Assembly (NCBI GenBank): GCA_947594095.1
Contig: CANQEA010000008.1
Coordinates: forward strand, 1-34,819
Source: an uncultured Clostridia bacterium
GTDB lineage: Bacteria; Bacillota_A; Clostridia; TANB77; CAG-508
Length of the DNA stretch: 34,819 nt
Direction: 5' to 3'
Shown here: piece by piece, positions 22,136 to 32,800 of the stretch
Numbering within the stretch: position 1 is the first letter of the stretch
Layout: the number at the start of each line of letters is the position of its first letter
Made by a program: the position numbers and the translations under genes
Notes under the pieces: generated by a model
What the model saw: the letters and a program-made list of their open reading frames with translations, nothing else
The model's database searches: none
What the model was told of the DNA's origin: nothing

Positions 22136-24526
22136 ATGGGATATAATTTTTCTGAAATTGAGCCTAAATGGCAAAAATATTGGGATGACAATAAAACGTT
22201 TTTTACTGATGTTTGGGATTTTTCTAAGCCAAAATTTTATGCATTAGATATGTTTCCTTACCCATCTGGGCAAGGTCTACATGTAGGACATCCAGAGGGA
22301 TATACAGCTACTGATATTGTATCTAGAATGAAAAGAATGCAAGGATATAATGTTTTACACCCTATGGGATGGGATGCATTTGGTCTACCTGCTGAACAAT
22401 ATGCAATTAAAACTGGGAATCATCCATCAGAATTTACAAAACAAAATATTGCCACATTTAAAAGACAACTAAAAATGCTTGGTCTTTCTTTTGACTGGGA
22501 TAAAGAAATTGCTACTTGTGACCCAGATTACTATAAATGGACTCAATGGATTTTCAAACAACTTTTTGAAGACGGATATGCAAAACTTATTGATATGCCT
22601 GTAAATTGGTGTGAAGAACTTGGATGTGTATTGTCTAATGATGAAGTAATTAATGGGAAAAGTGAAAGAGGTGGATTCCCTGTTGTTCGTAAGAATATGA
22701 GACAATGGGTTTTAGATATACCAAAATATGCAGATATATTATTAGATGGACTAGATGACCTTGATTGGCCAGAGTCTACAAAAGAAATTCAAAGAAATTG
22801 GATTGGTAGATCAGAGGGTGCTGAGGTAACTTTCAAAGTTGCAGGAAAAGACAATCTTGAATTTACTGTGTTTACAACAAGACCTGACACATTGTTTGGA
22901 GCTACTTATTGTGTATTAGCTCCAGAACTTGATTTGGTAAATAAAATTACAACAGCTGACCAAAAGAATGCTGTTGAAGAATATAAAAAACAAACTGCTA
23001 GCAAATCAGATTTAGAAAGAACAGAACTAAATAAAAATAAAACTGGTGTATTTACTGGTAGTTATGCTATTAATCCTGTAAATGGTAAAGAAATACCAAT
23101 TTGGATTTCTGATTATGTTTTAGCAAGTTATGGTACTGGTTGTATTATGGCTGTCCCTGCACATGATCAAAGAGATTATGAGTTTGCAAGTAAATTTGGA
23201 ATTGAAATCATCCCTGTTTTAGAAGGTGGAGATATCTCTAAAGAAGCTTTTACTGGTGATGGAACTCATATAAATTCTGATTTCTTAAATGGTCTTAATA
23301 AAGAAGATTCAATAAATAAAATTATTAATTGGTTAGAAGAAAAGAAAATAGGTTCAAGAAAAGTTAATTATAAGCTTCGTGAATGGATTTTTGCAAGGCA
23401 ACGTTATTGGGGAGAACCTATTCCAATTGTATATTTAGATGATGAAATGAGAGCCCTTGCAGATGAAGAATTACCTTTAGTTTTACCAGAATTAGAAGAT
23501 TACGCTCCATCAAAAACTGGAAATTCTCCATTAGATAAAGCTACTAATTGGGTAAATACTACTGTTGATGGAAAACCTGCCAGACGTGAAACAAGTACTA
23601 TGCCAGGTTCTGCTGGTTCTAGTTGGTATTTTCTTCGCTATATAGACCCTAAAAATAATTCAGAATTTGCAAATAAAGAATTATTGGCTCATTGGTTACC
23701 AGTTGACTTATACATGGGTGGTCCAGAACATGCTGTAGGCCATTTGTTATATTCTAGATTTTGGAATAATTATTTATATAATAAAGGTATTGTTCCTGTA
23801 AAAGAACCATTTAAAAAGCTTCGTCATCAAGGTATGATTTTAGGCACTAATGGAGAAAAAATGAGTAAATCTAAAGGAAATGTTGTTAACCCTGATGATA
23901 TGGTTAAACAATATGGTGCAGATAGTTTAAGAGTTTATGAAATGTTTATGGGACCTATAGAAGCAGCAAAGCCATGGGATCCAAACGGAATTGAGGGTTC
24001 TAAAAAGTTCTTAGACAAAGTTTGGAGACTATATGTTGAATCTGGGAAAATTAAAAATGAAGCAAATCCTAATTTAGAAAGAGCTTATCACTTTACAGTT
24101 AAAAAGGTTACTGATGACTTTGAAACTATGAACTTTAACACAGCAATTTCTCAAATGATGATATTTGTTAATACTGTAAATAAAGAAGATGTTTTCCCAC
24201 TTGAATATGCTGAAGGATTTTTAAAATTGTTAAATCCAGTAGCTCCTCATATTACAGAAGAATTATGGGAAATTTTGGGTCATACAGATACTATTGCTTA
24301 TGCAAAATGGCCTACTTATGATGAATCAAAAACAGTTTCTGATGAAATAACTCTCCCAATTCAGTTTAATGGGAAGTTAAAAGCTACAATTAAAATTGTG
24401 CAAGATGAAGATGAAGTAGCAGTAAAAGAAAAAGTACATAATGAAATTGATTCAAAGCTTGAAGGAAAAACTATTGTAAAAGAAATTTATGTAAATAATA
24501 AAATTTATAACATCGTGCTAAAATAA
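22136..24526 (+). CDS. leuS: Leucyl-tRNA synthetase
   Basis: Class I synthetase charging tRNA-Leu. The HIGH-type motif is in [16 protein letters not shown] near the N terminus, the CP1 editing domain includes the [12 protein letters not shown] region and [16 protein letters not shown], and the KMSKS loop is [15 protein letters not shown]. An anticodon-binding domain and a C-terminal extension follow. At 796 residues it is a normal bacterial LeuRS. I start at ATG 22136 ([16 protein letters not shown]), with AGGGG 10 bases upstream. The frame extends further upstream but across the promoter. The last codons lie in the stem of a terminator shared with pyrB. Confidence 0.97.
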   Translation: MGYNFSEIEPKWQKYWDDNKTFFTDVWDFSKPKFYALDMFPYPSGQGLHVGHPEGYTATDIVSRMKRMQGYNVLHPMGWDAFGLPAEQYAIKTGNHPSEFTKQNIATFKRQLKMLGLSFDWDKEIATCDPDYYKWTQWIFKQLFEDGYAKLIDMPVNWCEELGCVLSNDEVINGKSERGGFPVVRKNMRQWVLDIPKYADILLDGLDDLDWPESTKEIQRNWIGRSEGAEVTFKVAGKDNLEFTVFTTRPDTLFGATYCVLAPELDLVNKITTADQKNAVEEYKKQTASKSDLERTELNKNKTGVFTGSYAINPVNGKEIPIWISDYVLASYGTGCIMAVPAHDQRDYEFASKFGIEIIPVLEGGDISKEAFTGDGTHINSDFLNGLNKEDSINKIINWLEEKKIGSRKVNYKLREWIFARQRYWGEPIPIVYLDDEMRALADEELPLVLPELEDYAPSKTGNSPLDKATNWVNTTVDGKPARRETSTMPGSAGSSWYFLRYIDPKNNSEFANKELLAHWLPVDLYMGGPEHAVGHLLYSRFWNNYLYNKGIVPVKEPFKKLRHQGMILGTNGEKMSKSKGNVVNPDDMVKQYGADSLRVYEMFMGPIEAAKPWDPNGIEGSKKFLDKVWRLYVESGKIKNEANPNLERAYHFTVKKVTDDFETMNFNTAISQMMIFVNTVNKEDVFPLEYAEGFLKLLNPVAPHITEELWEILGHTDTIAYAKWPTYDESKTVSDEITLPIQFNGKLKATIKIVQDEDEVAVKEKVHNEIDSKLEGKTIVKEIYVNNKIYNIVLK

Positions 24527-24556
24527 AGTTGAGGCCACGCCTCAACTTTATTTTAG
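24518..24556. terminator. Palindromic terminator shared by leuS and pyrB
   Basis: Perfect 18-bp arms (24518-24535 and 24539-24556) with a 3-base loop. Both convergent genes end CTA AAA TAA within the stem, so each arm encodes the same Leu-Lys-stop. Confidence 0.9.
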
Positions 24557-25414
24557 TACTTTATTTATTACTGCCATTCTTACAAATACTCCATTTTGCA
24601 TTTGAGGATATATTCTTGATTTACTACATTCTACACATTCATCTGTTATTTCAACATTTCTATTAAATGGAGCTGGATGCATAATAATTGCCGTATCTTT
24701 CATCATTTTCAATCTTTTGTTATTCATACCATATTTTTCGTTGTATTCTATACCTGTCATCTGCATTTTTTCTTGATGTCTTTCATGCTGCACACGTAAT
24801 AGCATTACAATATCTACTTTTGAAATTATTTCATCTAATGGTACATAGTTTAGCTCTTTTTCTGCATATTCTTCTGGTCCGCTTGTATATACTTCCATTC
24901 CTAATCTTTCCATTACTTTAATATTTGAATGCGCGACTCTAGAATGCTTAATGTCTCCTACAATTACGGCTCTTAATCCTTTAAATTGTTTAAATTCTTC
25001 TTTTATTGTCATTAAGTCTAGTAGTGATTGAGTTGGATGGTCTTTTTTTCCGTCTCCTCCATTTAAAATAGGTATTTTTATATTTGTTAATTCTTTATAA
25101 TATTCATCTTGTGAATGTCTAATAACAAGGGCGTCTACTCCAAATGATTCAAATGTTTTTACTGTATCATATAAACTCTCACCTTTTTGCAAACTTGAAG
25201 ATTCTGGTGCAAAATCTATTGTTTTACATCCTAATTTAAGTGCTGCTGTTTCAAAACTGTAGTGAGTTCTTGTTGATGGCTCAAAAAAAAGGTTAGCTAT
25301 AATTTTTTCTCCATTATAGTTAACCTTTTTTTTACCATATTTAAAATTATGGGCATCTTCTAATATTTCTTCGATTTCTTCTACTGTTAAATCTGCTAAT
25401 TTTACTATGTTCAT
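24548..25414 (-). CDS. pyrB: Aspartate carbamoyltransferase catalytic subunit
   Basis: Catalyses carbamoyl phosphate plus aspartate to carbamoyl aspartate in pyrimidine synthesis. The carbamoyl-phosphate loop FEPSTRTHYSFE, the KGESLYDT loop with its catalytic Lys, ALVIRHS, NGGDGKKDHPTQSLLDLMTI in pieces, VGDIKHSRVAHSN, LRVQHERH and MHPAPFNRNVEI are all present. At 288 residues it is slightly short, as in clostridial forms. AAGGAGG lies before the ATG. No pyrI, pyrimidine operon partner or PyrR-type leader is seen here, so it is a solitary pyr gene. Confidence 0.95.
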   Translation of the reverse strand: MNIVKLADLTVEEIEEILEDAHNFKYGKKKVNYNGEKIIANLFFEPSTRTHYSFETAALKLGCKTIDFAPESSSLQKGESLYDTVKTFESFGVDALVIRHSQDEYYKELTNIKIPILNGGDGKKDHPTQSLLDLMTIKEEFKQFKGLRAVIVGDIKHSRVAHSNIKVMERLGMEVYTSGPEEYAEKELNYVPLDEIISKVDIVMLLRVQHERHQEKMQMTGIEYNEKYGMNNKRLKMMKDTAIIMHPAPFNRNVEITDECVECSKSRIYPQMQNGVFVRMAVINKVLK

Positions 25415-25491
25415 TTTTATTTTCCCTCCTTTTTCATTTTTATTATTTTATCACTACAATTCGCATATATCAATATGTTTTGAAAATTTTA

Positions 25492-25520
25492 TTTACAAAT
25501 TTGAAAAAACTGTGTATAAT
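25492..25520 (+). promoter_or_regulatory. Promoter for a short plus-strand transcript
   Basis: TTTACA (25492-25497), 17 bases, perfect TATAAT (25515-25520). No gene follows on this strand before a terminator. Confidence 0.6.
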
Positions 25521-25526
25521 AAAAAT

Positions 25527-25606
25527 AGGAAATAAGAATCCACAAAGTGGTTGCCGAAAGAAGATAAAATAACCATTCCCTCGTCAAAGCAGAATGGTTA
25601 TTTTTT
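25527..25606 (+). ncRNA. Candidate small RNA convergent with spo0A
   Basis: A good promoter is followed about 6 bases later by an 80-base stretch with a small hairpin (CCAC/GTGG 25540-25550), a single-stranded GCCGAAAG segment and an intrinsic terminator. No start codon with a binding site is present. I do not recognise it as a known riboswitch or RNA family. Confidence 0.4.
25566..25606. terminator. Bidirectional terminator after spo0A
   Basis: A 13-bp stem (25566-25578 with 25592-25604, 13-base loop) is followed by Ts on both strands. It ends spo0A on the minus strand and the candidate small RNA on the plus strand. Confidence 0.8.
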
Positions 25607-25649
25607 ATTGCATATGTAACAAAAACATAAAATAAACTTATAAAAACTA

Positions 25650-26474
25650 TTATGCTGATTTTAATTCTAGTCTTAATTTGTCTGCAATCATTGCAATAAA
25701 CTCTGAGTTTGTTGGTTTTCCTTTTGCTGCTGAAATTGTATATCCAAATATATTTTCTACAGCTTCTTGTTGACCTCTTCCCCATGCCACTTCAATTGCA
25801 TGACGAATTGCACGCTCTACTCTAGATGGTGTTGTTCCAAATTTAACTGCAATTTTTGGATATAAACTTTTTGTTATTTGGTTAATAACATCAATATCGT
25901 TAATAACCATGATAATTGCTTCTCTTAAATATTGATATCCTTTTATATGTGCAGGTACTCCAACTTCATGAATCACATTTGTAACGAGTGCTTCTAGATT
26001 TTGCTCATCTTTTACAGAGTCTTTTGGAATATCAATATAAGGTGTCCTTGTTTCTCTTGTAATAAAATTGTTATTTCCTTTTGCTCTTGATGGCTTGTAA
26101 TTCTTAATTTCTCTTATCCTTTGAATTAAAAGCTCAATATCAAAAGGTTTTACTACATAATATTCTGCTCCTAGCTCAATTGCTCTTTGTGTTATTTTGT
26201 CTTGTCCAACTGCTGAAAGCATAATGCATACTGGTTCTTTTTCTATATTTCTATTTTTAATTTTTTCTAAAACTCCTAGTCCATCTAAGTGTGGCATTAT
26301 AACATCTAGTAATACAATATCTGGTGTTGTATTGGCTAAAATGTCCACAGCTTCTACTCCATCCTTTGCCATAGCAATTACTTCCATGTCTTCGTTCTTG
26401 TTAATGTAAGATGCTAATGTGTTTCTGAATTCTTGATTGTCATCTGCAATCATAATTGTCATTTTTTCTTTCAT
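25650..26474 (-). CDS. spo0A: Sporulation master response regulator Spo0A
   Basis: When phosphorylated, Spo0A binds 0A boxes and launches sporulation. The receiver domain has the acidic pair DD (11-12), phospho-acceptor D57 in [10 protein letters not shown], and the conserved K in VKPFD. The C-terminal effector domain holds the recognition helix region [20 protein letters not shown], nearly invariant across spore formers. 274 residues is normal. It has its own strong promoter. Unlike in Bacillus and many clostridia, spoIVB is not next to it: the upstream neighbour is yigZ. Its presence is the best evidence that the host belongs to the spore-forming Firmicutes. Confidence 0.97.
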   Translation of the reverse strand: MKEKMTIMIADDNQEFRNTLASYINKNEDMEVIAMAKDGVEAVDILANTTPDIVLLDVIMPHLDGLGVLEKIKNRNIEKEPVCIMLSAVGQDKITQRAIELGAEYYVVKPFDIELLIQRIREIKNYKPSRAKGNNNFITRETRTPYIDIPKDSVKDEQNLEALVTNVIHEVGVPAHIKGYQYLREAIIMVINDIDVINQITKSLYPKIAVKFGTTPSRVERAIRHAIEVAWGRGQQEAVENIFGYTISAAKGKPTNSEFIAMIADKLRLELKSA

Positions 26475-26531
26475 TTGTACTCTTTCCTTTCCTCTTAAAT
26501 ATTAATGGTACTAAATTTTGTAACCTTGTTT

Positions 26532-26560
26532 ATTATAATACCACTTAAATACCATTTCAA
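26532..26560 (-). promoter_or_regulatory. Promoter of spo0A
   Basis: On the minus strand TTGAAA (26555-26560), 17 bases, TATAAT (26532-26537). Confidence 0.7.
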
Positions 26561-26605
26561 GATTTTTGGAAATATTTGCCATTTTTATTTACAAAAGTAC
26601 AAATT

Positions 26606-27238
26606 TTATTTACTTCTTGTCACAAATTTCATACATAAAAATTTTATATCTTTTAAATTTATCGATTTTGTTTCAAAATCGTCAAAAATTTTTTGTTTTA
26701 TACTTTCTTCTAGCTCTATTTTACAAACAACGTTTTCTGAATATTCCGAATTAACAATAGAAATATTATTGTTTTTACAATAATATTTAAAATTTTCAAA
26801 ATAATTGTAGTCTAGTGTAACTTCTAACATACAACCTTTGCACTTTTCTACCTTTTTAGAGCATTCTATCGCTTTTTTTGTACATTCTGAGTAACTTCTT
26901 ACTAATCCGCCTGTTCCTAATAAAATTCCACCAAAATATCTTGTTACAATAACTAATACATTTGCTAAATTTTCTTTTTGCAAAATATTTAACATTGGAC
27001 CTCCTGCTGTACCAGAAGGCTCTCCATCATCACTTGATTTTTCTACAATTGTGTCATTTTCTGCTATTCTATAGGCTACACAATTATGCCTTGCGTCAAA
27101 ATACTTTTTCTTACATTCTTTTATTATTTTTTCCGCTTCTTCCACACTTTCTACATGATAAAGATTAGCAATAAATTTTGACTTTTTTTCTGTTATTTCA
27201 GAAGTACAATTTTCTTCTATTGTTATAAAATTATTCAT
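26606..27238 (-). CDS. yigZ: YigZ/IMPACT family protein
   Basis: A 210-residue protein with the UPF0029/IMPACT N-terminal domain (KKSKFIANLYHVESVEEAE, DARHNCVAYRI, SDDGEPSGTAGGPML, VTRYFGGILLGTGGLVRSY) and the small C-terminal ferredoxin-like domain of YigZ. Family members are linked to translation or ribosome regulation but have no defined reaction in bacteria. The start is ATG 27236-27238 with AAGGAA upstream. The frame extends into the preceding gene but without a binding site. It is last in a three-gene run with the flavoprotein and the methionine gamma-lyase-like gene. Confidence 0.9.
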   Translation of the reverse strand: MNNFITIEENCTSEITEKKSKFIANLYHVESVEEAEKIIKECKKKYFDARHNCVAYRIAENDTIVEKSSDDGEPSGTAGGPMLNILQKENLANVLVIVTRYFGGILLGTGGLVRSYSECTKKAIECSKKVEKCKGCMLEVTLDYNYFENFKYYCKNNNISIVNSEYSENVVCKIELEESIKQKIFDDFETKSINLKDIKFLCMKFVTRSK

Positions 27239-27257
27239 CTTTTTATTCCTTTTCTTA

Positions 27258-28502
27258 TTAACTTTTTCCTGCAGTATATCCTGTAGAATATGCAATTTGG
27301 AGATTGAATCCTCCTGTATATGCATCTACATCTATAATTTCCCCTGCAAAATATAGCCCTTTTACTATTTTAGATTCCATTGTTTTAGGATTAATTTCTT
27401 TTATATCAATTCCACCACTTGTTATAATTGCTTCTTCAATTGGTCTAAAGTCTTTTAGTATTACTTCAAAGTTTTTTAGAAGTTTTATTATCTTATATCT
27501 TTCTTGTTTTGTTATTTCATTTACTTTTTTGTTTGGATTTATTCCTGTTCTTTCAATAAACAATGGTATTAATTTTTTTGGTAATAATTTATCTAAACTA
27601 TTTTTATATTGTTTATTTTTAAATTCGTTAAAATCTCTTAATATTCTTTCGTCTAATTTTTCTTTGCTTAGTGCAGGTTTTAGGTCGATTGATAATTTTA
27701 TTTTTTTGTTTTTTAGCAATTCTTCAATATTTTTATATCTAACACAATGAGCAGATCCACTTAAAATAATTGGGCCAGATACACCAAAGTGTGTAAATAA
27801 CATTTCGCCAAAATCTTGATAAATTTGTTTATTATTTTCAATATCATTTATTTTTATTTCTACATTTCTTAGACTTAAGCCTTGCAAGTTTTCTTTTACG
27901 TCTTTATCATATATCTCAAATGGAACTAATGATGGCTTTATTTTGGTTATGTTATGACCTAATTCTTTAGCAATTTTATACCCATCACCATTTGAACCTG
28001 TAAGTGGATAACTTTTTCCACCTGTTGCTAAAATTACTTTATCTGCATAAATTTTTTGGTTATTTACTATTACACCTTTAACTATCCCATTTTCTTGTAT
28101 GATTTTTTCCACATATGTTTCATATTCTACTTTAATTCCTAAGTCAGAAATACATTTTTTAAAACACTCTAATACATCTTGTGATTTGTCTGTTACAGGG
28201 AATATTCTGTTTCCTCTTTCTTCTTTTACTTCTAATCCATATTGCTTTAAAAATTCAATTATATCTTCATTTGTAAAGTTTTGAAAACAACTATATAAGA
28301 ATTTACCGTTTCCTGGTATGTTTTTTATAAATTCATCAATTGGTAAGGAAGATGTTATATTGCACCTTCCTTTTCCAGTAATCAATAATTTTTTTCCTAA
28401 TGTTTTCATTTTTTCTAGGATTACTACTTGGTTACCTTGTTTTGCACTTGCAATTGCTGCCATCATCCCAGCAGGTCCCCCTCCAACTACTATAACTTTC
28501 AT
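27258..28502 (-). CDS. HI0933-type NAD(P)/FAD-dependent oxidoreductase
   Basis: A 414-residue flavoprotein of the BaiN/YhiN-HI0933 family. The N-terminal FAD-binding motif is VIVVGGGPAGMMAA, then LGKKLLITGKGRCNIT, ILATGGKSYPLTGSNGDGY in pieces, and the C-terminal FAD motif GLYFAGEIIDVDAYTGGFN, NLQIAYSTGY. The natural substrate is unknown for most members. The start is ATG 28500-28502 with GGAGA 5 bases upstream; an ATG four codons earlier overlaps that site. It lies between yigZ (19 bases) and the methionine gamma-lyase-like gene (28 bases), so probably one operon. Confidence 0.9.
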   Translation of the reverse strand: MKVIVVGGGPAGMMAAIASAKQGNQVVILEKMKTLGKKLLITGKGRCNITSSLPIDEFIKNIPGNGKFLYSCFQNFTNEDIIEFLKQYGLEVKEERGNRIFPVTDKSQDVLECFKKCISDLGIKVEYETYVEKIIQENGIVKGVIVNNQKIYADKVILATGGKSYPLTGSNGDGYKIAKELGHNITKIKPSLVPFEIYDKDVKENLQGLSLRNVEIKINDIENNKQIYQDFGEMLFTHFGVSGPIILSGSAHCVRYKNIEELLKNKKIKLSIDLKPALSKEKLDERILRDFNEFKNKQYKNSLDKLLPKKLIPLFIERTGINPNKKVNEITKQERYKIIKLLKNFEVILKDFRPIEEAIITSGGIDIKEINPKTMESKIVKGLYFAGEIIDVDAYTGGFNLQIAYSTGYTAGKS

Positions 28503-28530
28503 AAAAATCTCCATTTATATATCATTGTTT

Positions 28531-29763
28531 TTAATGATAAAGTTGCTCGATTGCTTTTAATATTCCCAACTTTCCATATTCATAAGTAAGCCCTCCTTGC
28601 ATATATGCAATGAAAGGCTCTCTTATTGGTCCATCACAACTTAGTTCAATTGTTGAGCCTTGTGTAAATGTTCCTGCTGCCATAATTACATCATCTTCAT
28701 ATCCTCCCATTGGTGATGGGAAAGGTAATACATTTGAGTCTATTGGCGAACCTTTTTGAATACCTTGACAGAATTTAACTAGTTTTTCTTCTGAACCTAA
28801 TTTTATTGTTTGGACAATGTCTGCTCTTTTTATATCAAATTTTGGTTCTACATCATATCCTAATTTTTCTAAGATTCTGCTTGCAAATACTGCTGTTTTT
28901 ACACTACTTGCAACTACAATTGGTGCAAAGAATAGTCCTTTTATTAATAGTGGGTTTTGATTTAAAGATGGACCTATTTCTTTTCCTATTCCTGGTGCTG
29001 TTAATCTTTCTGCACATAGCTTAATTAGTTCTTTTTTGCCAACAATATATGCTCCAGATGTTGCAATTCCTGCTCCTAAATTTTTCATTAAAGAGCCTAC
29101 AGCTATATCTGCCCCTACTTCAATTGGTTCTTTTTCTTCTACGAATTCTCCATAACAATTGTCTACCATTATTATTACATCTTTGTTTACTTCTCTTATT
29201 TTAGAAATGACATTTTCAATTTTTTCTATATTTAGGCTTTCTCTTGTTGAATATCCTCTTGATTTTTGAATTTCTACTAATTTTACATCCTGTTTTTTTA
29301 GTCTTTCTTGAATTGTAACAATATCAAAGTCATTGTTTATTAATTCAAATTGTTCATATTTCACACCAAATGCTTTTAGTGAACTTCTACTTTCTTCTTT
29401 ACCTATACCAATTACTGTTTGTAAAGTGTCATATGGTGCTCCTGTTATGCTTATCATTGTATCATTTGGGCGAAGTAACGCAGAAAGCGTTATAGAAAGT
29501 GCGTGTGTCCCTGAAATAAATTGCGTTCTAACTAAGCTATCTTCTGCTTTAAATATATGACTATATATTTCTTCTATTTTATTCCTTCCTGGCTCATCAA
29601 TCCCATAACCAGTAGATGAGTTTAGATGTGCTTCTTGCAAATTACATTCTTGAAATGCATCTAAAACTTTTTTACTATTTATTTCACATATTCTGTCTAT
29701 TTCTTCAAAAATAGGCTTTATTTCTTTTTCTACTTCTTTTGTTAATTCTTCTATATTTTGCAT
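28531..29763 (-). CDS. Methionine gamma-lyase family PLP enzyme (YnbB-like)
   Basis: A 410-residue fold-type I PLP protein of the family annotated as methionine gamma-lyase or aluminium resistance protein in Firmicutes. Visible are SGTHALSITLSALLRPND, the aspartate of IIMVDNCYGEFVEE that contacts the PLP ring, and the PLP lysine in GSLMKNLGAGIA, then SGAYIVG and the C-terminal PSPMGGYEDDVIMAAGTF in pieces. The reaction has not been firmly established for this branch. AAAGGGGA precedes the ATG. It is first in the run with the flavoprotein and yigZ. Confidence 0.9.
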   Translation of the reverse strand: MQNIEELTKEVEKEIKPIFEEIDRICEINSKKVLDAFQECNLQEAHLNSSTGYGIDEPGRNKIEEIYSHIFKAEDSLVRTQFISGTHALSITLSALLRPNDTMISITGAPYDTLQTVIGIGKEESRSSLKAFGVKYEQFELINNDFDIVTIQERLKKQDVKLVEIQKSRGYSTRESLNIEKIENVISKIREVNKDVIIMVDNCYGEFVEEKEPIEVGADIAVGSLMKNLGAGIATSGAYIVGKKELIKLCAERLTAPGIGKEIGPSLNQNPLLIKGLFFAPIVVASSVKTAVFASRILEKLGYDVEPKFDIKRADIVQTIKLGSEEKLVKFCQGIQKGSPIDSNVLPFPSPMGGYEDDVIMAAGTFTQGSTIELSCDGPIREPFIAYMQGGLTYEYGKLGILKAIEQLYH

Positions 29764-29805
29764 ACAAATCCCCTTTTTATTATATTTATTCTTTTGAGCA
29801 TTAAC

Positions 29806-29846
29806 TAAAATGTCGCATTCGGAAGCTTTCCCAATGCGACATCTTT
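29806..29846 (-). terminator. Terminator of the thioester/DUF11 gene
   Basis: ATGTCGCATT (29810-29819) pairs with AATGCGACAT (29833-29842), and the inner GGAA/TTCC continues the stem. The minus strand then reads TTTTAGTT. Confidence 0.65.
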
Positions 29847-29859
29847 ATGTTAGTCTATA

Positions 29860-32800
29860 TTATAATACGTATTTTTTAATTAAGAATATTCCTCCACCTA
29901 ATGTTATTAAAATTATAAATGTTAATCCTAAGTATGTTGGAGCAGCACCTGTTCCAATTGATAACATAACTGGAGCATCATCTATATCGTCTTCTCCTTT
30001 TACTTGGTTATCAGGTGTAGAGTCCTTGTCTGGAAGCCCATATGGATTATCGTCTTCTGATATTTCTGCTGTATTTATTTTTACTCCCATATTGTCTTGA
30101 CTATTTATCCATGTAAGTACTACTTCTATGTCTGCATATTCTCCTGGTTGTAATAATTTATTTTCTAATAATCTTGTTGAAATAACATTATTTCCTTCGT
30201 CTGTCCATCCTGGGTTATCTGATGCTACAAATTTAAGTCCTTCTGGTATATAATCTGTTATTTCTTTTGCATATCCTTCTACATCTCCTTGATTATATAC
30301 ACGAATTGAGTATCTAAATTTGATTGTTACATCATTTATTTTTCCTCTAGGAATTTCTAATTTAACAATTTCTTCTGGATCATCCCATGCGTCATGCCCT
30401 GTGTTACTTACCGCTTGTTTTCCATTATATGTTACAATTGCTTGTGTTACCCATTTTCTAAGTGCTAAGTCAAATTCTTTTACTAGTACTTTTTCAAAGT
30501 CATCATCATCTTCTTGTCCTGGAATATAACTTCCTGTTTCGTCATCTTTATATCCTGGCCAGTCACTAGGAAGTTTTACATTATCTTCTTCTGAATCTCT
30601 ATCTTCAGCTGGTTGTTTGTTTGCATCTAAATATTTAGTAATATCTGCAATGTTAGTAATATTCTCGTTTGTGATTGCTGAGTCTTTAACTCTACACATG
30701 ATTGGTACTTCTTGGTATGATAAAGTAATTTCCCCATCTTCTGTTTTAGCTGCATCAATTAAGCTGTCTTTTAAATATGTTGTTGTAACTGTTCTTCCAT
30801 CTTCTGATACTTCCCAACCATATTCTTCATTAAATTCTCCATCAACAAATTCTAGATTTGATGGTAAGTGATCTTTTATTTCTGCTGCATATCCATCTAT
30901 ATCACCTTCATTATATACTCTTAGCATATAAATTATTGTATCACCTTTTTGTACAATAACAGGTTCTTTAGTATGATTATATGTTGCAGTTGTTACTTTC
31001 TTTCCATCTTCTCCTACTGTGTTTAATTTAGATGTGTCAACTTCTGGTTCTCTTGTATAAGTTCCGTCTGAGTTTTTTAGATATTCTGTATTTTCAACTG
31101 TTTCATCTGAACTTACAGCTATAATGAATTTTCTTAGTGCTAAATCAAATGAACCTAATACAATATTATCGTAGTCTTCATCATCTTCATATTTTTTCCA
31201 ATCTTCTGTATCAGAATCTCTATCTACAACAGGTTTTCCATCTTCATCGGCATCTTCTGTAATTGCTGCCTCATTTCTGATTATTTCTCCTGATGTATCA
31301 TCTGATATGACTTTTAACTTAACAGATACTTCTTTATAGTCTAAATCTTCTTCTGTTTTTGTACCATCATTTTCTCCAAAGGCTTTTATTAAATTGTCAC
31401 CTGCTCTTGTTTCACTTTCTTTTGATAAATAATCTGTTGTAATACTTTCAACCAAGTTGTTGCTACCATACTTAGCAACCCATAAGTATTTCTGGTTGAA
31501 CTCTATTGCTTCTTTTTCTTCATCTGTGAATGATGAATCATTATCTAGCTCTTCTCCTTCTTTTTCAGACCATATGAATTCTAGTCCTTCTGGAATGTCT
31601 TCTGTTATTTCTTGTGCATAACCATCTTTATATCCTTCATTATATATTCTAAATGTATATGTTACTATATCACCTTTTTTTACATATATTGGATCTTTGT
31701 TTAATTTATAATCTGCTGTTGTTTCAGAATCTGTTCCAGTCGTATTTAGTCTGCTTACATCAACGCTTTCTATTCTTTCTGGTACTTCATTACCATTTAC
31801 CTCTGTGATTCTTTTAATTAATTTTAAGTCAAATTCTGATGTTGGTTCTAATACTAACTTTTCAAAATCATCATCATCTTGTTGTCCTTTATAGAAATAA
31901 TTTGAATCTCCTAGAGTATCTTTATTACTATTATTTCCTTTATAATCTGACATATTATCTTTGTTAACACTTGGCGCTGTTCCTGGTTCAGAGTCTCTAT
32001 CTTCTCCTTCTTCAGTTGTAATCACTTTGTCATTATCATCAGCATTAATTTCTTCTGAAATCCAAGCAACATTTGTTAATATTTTTCTACCTGTTTCATT
32101 TGGTTGTGCTTTAACTTCACATTTAATTTGAATTGTTTCCGAGTCTAAATCACCAGATTCTGAATATGGCTCAAGGTTATTAGTATCACTTGCTTTACGT
32201 TTTAGAGTTACCTTATTAGTAGTTGTATCATAAGTATCTAATTCAAAAGCTCCTCCTTCGATAACTCCTTTAAACTCTAGTCCTGTTGGTAATTGATCTA
32301 CAATTTTAGTAGCTCTACCAGCTTTGTCTCCTTCATTGTATATTGTTATGTTGTATGTTACAATATCTCCTGTTTTTACTGTTACTGGATCTTTTCTGTG
32401 TTTATATGATGCTGTAGTATCTGACCCATCATCTAGATCATCTGTATCTATTGTTGGAACTCTAGTAGGTAGCGTAACTTCTTGTCCATCACGTTCTACT
32501 TTTGTTATGTATTTTCTTAAAGCTAAGTCAAATTCTCCCTCTGGTTCTCTTGTAACCTCCATTAAAGGTTGAGTATTTGATTTATCTGTACTACTTGTAT
32601 ATAATGTTAATTTTGTACTAGTGTTTATCTTATTTGCCGATGCATTAGCTTTTGCTTTTTCAATTAAAGCTTTATATAATATGTGTGCTTGATTAGCAAG
32701 TATTTGTCCTTTATCTGTCTCTACTTTTTCATAGTCAGACAGTGGTTGATATTTATATTGATCATTATCGTCCTTCATTGGATCTGTCATATATTGTAGC

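Noticed and set aside
25489..25785. 98-codon minus-strand frame overlapping the end of spo0A
   Set aside because: It overlaps the conserved Spo0A C terminus in another frame and crosses the terminator.
26735..26745. CGGAA string in yigZ as a further recoding site
   Set aside because: The frame there is AAT TCG GAA TAT. CGG is not a codon, and the protein is continuous.
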